This document shows positions 8,501-9,368 of a stretch of DNA of 9,368 nt, in pieces. The first letter of the stretch is position 1. Each line of letters opens with the position of its first letter. The DNA comes from Gemmatimonadota bacterium. Lineage in GTDB: Bacteria > Gemmatimonadota > Gemmatimonadetes > Longimicrobiales > Longimicrobiaceae. A program made the position numbers and the translations under genes. A model generated the notes under the pieces. The model saw nothing but the letters and a program-made list of their open reading frames with translations, was not told the origin of the DNA and made no database searches. Where the stretch lies: contig JAHWJJ010000149.1 in the NCBI GenBank assembly GCA_019348475.1, positions 1 to 9,368 of the forward strand. The letters run 5' to 3'.

Positions 8501-9368
8501 TGGTGCCGCGCGACCACCGTCCCCAGCGCGCGCTCCAGCGCGGCCGCGTCCAGCGCGCCCGCCAGCCGCAGCGCGAACGGCATGTTGTAGGCGGTGCTCC
8601 CCGGCTCCAGCTGCGCCAGGAACCAGAGCCGCTCCTGCGCGAACGAGAGCGGCGCCGGCGCGGCGGGATCGCGGGGCGGGATGCGGTCCAGGGGATCGGG
8701 CGATCCGCCGGCCCGCAGCCGCGCCCAGGCATCCGCCACGCGCGCCGCCGCCTGCGCGTCCGCCGCGATCCGCGCGGCCACCCCGGCCACGGTGGGCGCC
8801 TCGAACAGCGCGCGCAGCGGCAGGTCGGCGCCGAAGCCCTCGCGCATCCGCACCACCACGCGCGTGGCCAGCAGCGAGTGCCCGCCCAGCGCGAAGAAGT
8901 CGTCCTCGGCGCCCACCGCGTCCACGCCCAGCACCGCCGACCACACGTGCGCCACCGCCGCCTCCACCGGCGTGCGGGGGGAGACGAACGGCCGCGCCGC
9001 GTCCGCCCACTCCGGGTCGGGGAGGGCGCCGCGGTCGATCTTTCCCGACGCGGTGGCGGGGAGCGCGTCCAGCACCACGAAGGCGGCGGGGACCATGTAC
9101 TCCGGCAGCCGCTGGCGCACCCAGGCCGCCAGCTCGGCGGAGGCGGGGTTCGCCCCCGCCGCGGCGGCCACGTAGCCCACCAGCCGCCGGCCGCCCTGCG
9201 CGCCACGCGCCAGCACCACGGCGTTGGCCACGGACGGGTGCGCGCGCAGCACGCCCTCCACCTCGCCCGGCTCGATGCGGAAGCCGCGCACCTTCACCTG
9301 GAAGTCGGCGCGGCCCAGGAACTCCAGCTCGCCGTCCGCCCGCCAGCGCACGCGGTCGCCGGTGGCGT
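5428..9368 (-). CDS. Nonribosomal peptide synthetase, (A)-T-C-A-T, 5' end outside window
   Basis: This is a subunit of a cytoplasmic NRPS assembly line. It activates amino acids as adenylates, tethers them to phosphopantetheine arms and condenses them into a peptide. The frame is already open at the right edge, inside a Y-x-TGD (A7) core, so the true start lies upstream. The GTG at 9351 is an internal Val codon. Residues below are numbered from that codon, giving 1307 residues to the TGA at 5430..5428. The order is: end of an A domain (1-115, SGKIDR at 102), T (GGHS, Ser159), C (SFAQERLWF at 236, HHAVMDG at 365-371), A (YTSGSTGRPKG at 841-851, YGPTE at 974, PSGKLDR with Lys1170), T (GGHS, Ser1224), and an acidic tail ending LSLDGDL. 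No epimerase or thioesterase is seen, so the chain should pass to the next protein. Family assignment is certain; product and substrates are not known. The gene overlaps the next one by one base. Confidence 0.97.
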   Translation of the reverse strand, partial: ATGDRVRWRADGELEFLGRADFQVKVRGFRIEPGEVEGVLRAHPSVANAVVLARGAQGGRRLVGYVAAAAGANPASAELAAWVRQRLPEYMVPAAFVVLDALPATASGKIDRGALPDPEWADAARPFVSPRTPVEAAVAHVWSAVLGVDAVGAEDDFFALGGHSLLATRVVVRMREGFGADLPLRALFEAPTVAGVAARIAADAQAAARVADAWARLRAGGSPDPLDRIPPRDPAAPAPLSFAQERLWFLAQLEPGSTAYNMPFALRLAGALDAAALERALGTVVARHQALRTVFRAGDGGPEQVIVPAGAVDLPADDLSGLDAAAREAEARRRAQAEFHLPFDLSAGPLYRFALLRLAAEENVLLLTFHHAVMDGWSMDVLYRELGALYGAFARGRAAELPPLPVQYADFAAWQRAWLEGGVMDAQAAFWRERMAGAPAVLDLPTDRPRPAAMPRRAERVRTRLPAELWTRIESLARAEGATPFMVLLAAVQALLARHAGQDDVVVGTPVAGRTRGETEGMIGMFVNAVALRTDVSGNPAFRALLARVRETALGAFAHQDVPFERLVAELATGRALNRAPVFQVMLTVQNADEGAPALPGLRTELLPSDQGHAKLDLLLNVRHRADGVHAAIEYAAELWDAATMDRMLGHLAALLQGALARPELPVLDLPMLGEAERRTLLAWSRTPAADPPGETALAVFQAQAARTPDALAVVGGAEQVTFAALHARANRLANHLRGLGIGTEDRVGVCLARTPELIVALLAAMKAGAAYVPLDPAYPPGRIDQVLQDAGARVLVTTAELARGLSIPTGVVVVEVDQDARAIASASADAPAVSLDAENLAHVIYTSGSTGRPKGVMIRHGAVASFLRWMHGRFPMAPGERVVGSTSVSFDVSVAEIHFALGCGATLVLVENALSLAEPGAMAGAVQASMVPGAAAELLRLGALPGTLRRLNLAGEALAPDLARDLYAAGVPEVHDLYGPTEDTTYATHAHVARGVVRNTLGRPLGGRAAYVLDARLRPAPIGAPGEIWLAGRGLARGYLGQPARTAERFLPDPFAGEPGARMYRSGDRGRWMPSGTLEYLGRADFQVKVRGFRIEPGEIEAALREHPRVRGAAVVATQEDGGSVRLTAYVTPSAGVHPTAAELKAHLSARLPEWMVPGAVMVMDAFPPTPSGKLDRAALPRPQAEAAAEHTPPRTGDEARLAAIFAEVLRRDRVGVHDDFFAIGGHSLLATRVVARIREAFGVDVPLRAVFERPTVAGMAAVVQAGAAAAPESIDILGRGTAQRLVDRVDELSEEEMDRLLATLSLDGDL
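5429..5439 (-). promoter_or_regulatory. Ribosome binding site and stop-start overlap at the gene junction
   Basis: On the minus strand GGGGA (5439..5435) lies six bases before the ATG at 5428. It is a modest Shine-Dalgarno match at good spacing, inside the last codons of the upstream gene. The stop and start share one base (TGATG). This suggests translational coupling, so that the two subunits are made in similar amounts, and it supports the chosen start. Confidence 0.6.
5566..8652 (-). other. NRPS module C-A-T, alanine-like specificity code
   Basis: This is a complete elongation module. The C domain has SFAQERLWF, the active-site HHAVMDG, the IGMFVNAVALR motif and HQDVPFE. No epimerase precedes it, so it is probably of the LCL class. 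Aligning the A domain to GrsA-PheA by its conserved motifs gives these pocket residues: Asp887, Val888, Ala891, Ser925, Asn948, Ala950, Leu973, Thr981, Tyr982 and Lys1170, or DVASNALTYK. From memory, the second half matches a known alanine code (DLFNNALTYK), including the neighbouring YGPTEDTTY context. The changes at the second, third and fourth positions may alter pocket size, so alanine is only a suggestion. The T domain Ser is 1224. The A domain is nearly duplicated in the second module of the downstream gene. Confidence 0.88.
6444..7467 (-). repeat. Copy 2 of duplicated A-domain segment
   Basis: This is the partner of the segment at 1..1021, inside the complete C-A-T module of the upstream gene. 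Similarity is strongest across the A domain (72 of 82 residues from the A1 core onward) and lower in the preceding C domain (39 of 54 residues at its start). This points to duplication or later homogenisation of the A domain rather than a simple recent copy of a whole module. Confidence 0.85.
8737..9368 (-). other. NRPS module remnant: C-terminal part of A domain plus T domain
   Basis: This is the end of the module preceding the complete one in the upstream gene. It shows the A7 TGD core at the window edge, the A8 hinge motif (GRADFQVKVRGFRIEPGE), the A10 motif SGKIDR with its catalytic Lys, and a T domain with GGHSLLATR, whose Ser (codon 8875..8877) should carry phosphopantetheine. The specificity residues lie outside the window, so the substrate cannot be read. 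The A8 motif and T domain closely match those of the next module in the same protein. A linker of about 35 residues rich in Ala, Arg and Pro leads to the next C domain. Confidence 0.9.

Noticed and set aside
5274..9175. Several open frames of 60 to 400 codons on the plus strand and in other minus frames opposite or within the upstream gene
   Set aside because: They are compositional shadows, rich in Ser, Ala, Arg and Pro, with no domain content, and they lie wholly within a well-supported NRPS frame.
9349..9351. GTG as a start codon for the upstream gene
   Set aside because: The frame is open before it and encodes the TGD of the A7 core. The codon sits inside an A domain, so the gene begins outside the window.

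Overview
The whole window is coding, and it holds parts of two adjacent nonribosomal peptide synthetase (NRPS) genes. Both are on the minus strand and read from right to left. The DNA is very GC-rich, roughly three-quarters G+C by eye. Together with the large multimodular synthetases, this suggests a secondary-metabolite-rich bacterium such as a Longimicrobium-like member of Gemmatimonadota, a myxobacterium or an actinomycete. The first is my weak preference from the style of the protein sequence, not something the window proves.

Layout in transcription order. The upstream gene enters at the right edge, inside the A7 core of an adenylation (A) domain, and runs to 5428. What is visible is the end of one A domain, a thiolation (T) domain, a complete C-A-T module (C, condensation) and a short acidic C-terminal tail. 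Its TGA stop overlaps the ATG of the downstream gene by one base (TGATG at 5426..5430). The downstream gene runs from 5428 off the left edge. It stays open for all 1809 visible codons. It encodes a short charged N-terminal linker, a complete C-A-T module, and then a C domain and the first part of an A domain. Reading every codon of this frame by hand gave an uninterrupted chain of NRPS motifs, so no frameshift is needed. All other long open frames across 1..5428 on either strand are shadows of it.

How the parts work together. The two proteins look like consecutive subunits of one assembly line that would add at least four residues. The visible order is (A)-T, C-A-T // C-A-T, C-A... No thioesterase, reductase, epimerase or methyltransferase domain is visible, so both loading and release lie outside the window. 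The second A domain of each gene is nearly the same sequence and should select the same amino acid. The A domain between them has an atypical binding pocket that lacks the usual Asp for the alpha-amino group. The inferred order is therefore -B-A-B-, with an unusual monomer in the middle. There is no gene-free stretch over 300 bases, no RNA gene, no CRISPR array and no mobile element. No promoter or terminator can be placed, because both ends of the transcription unit lie outside the window.
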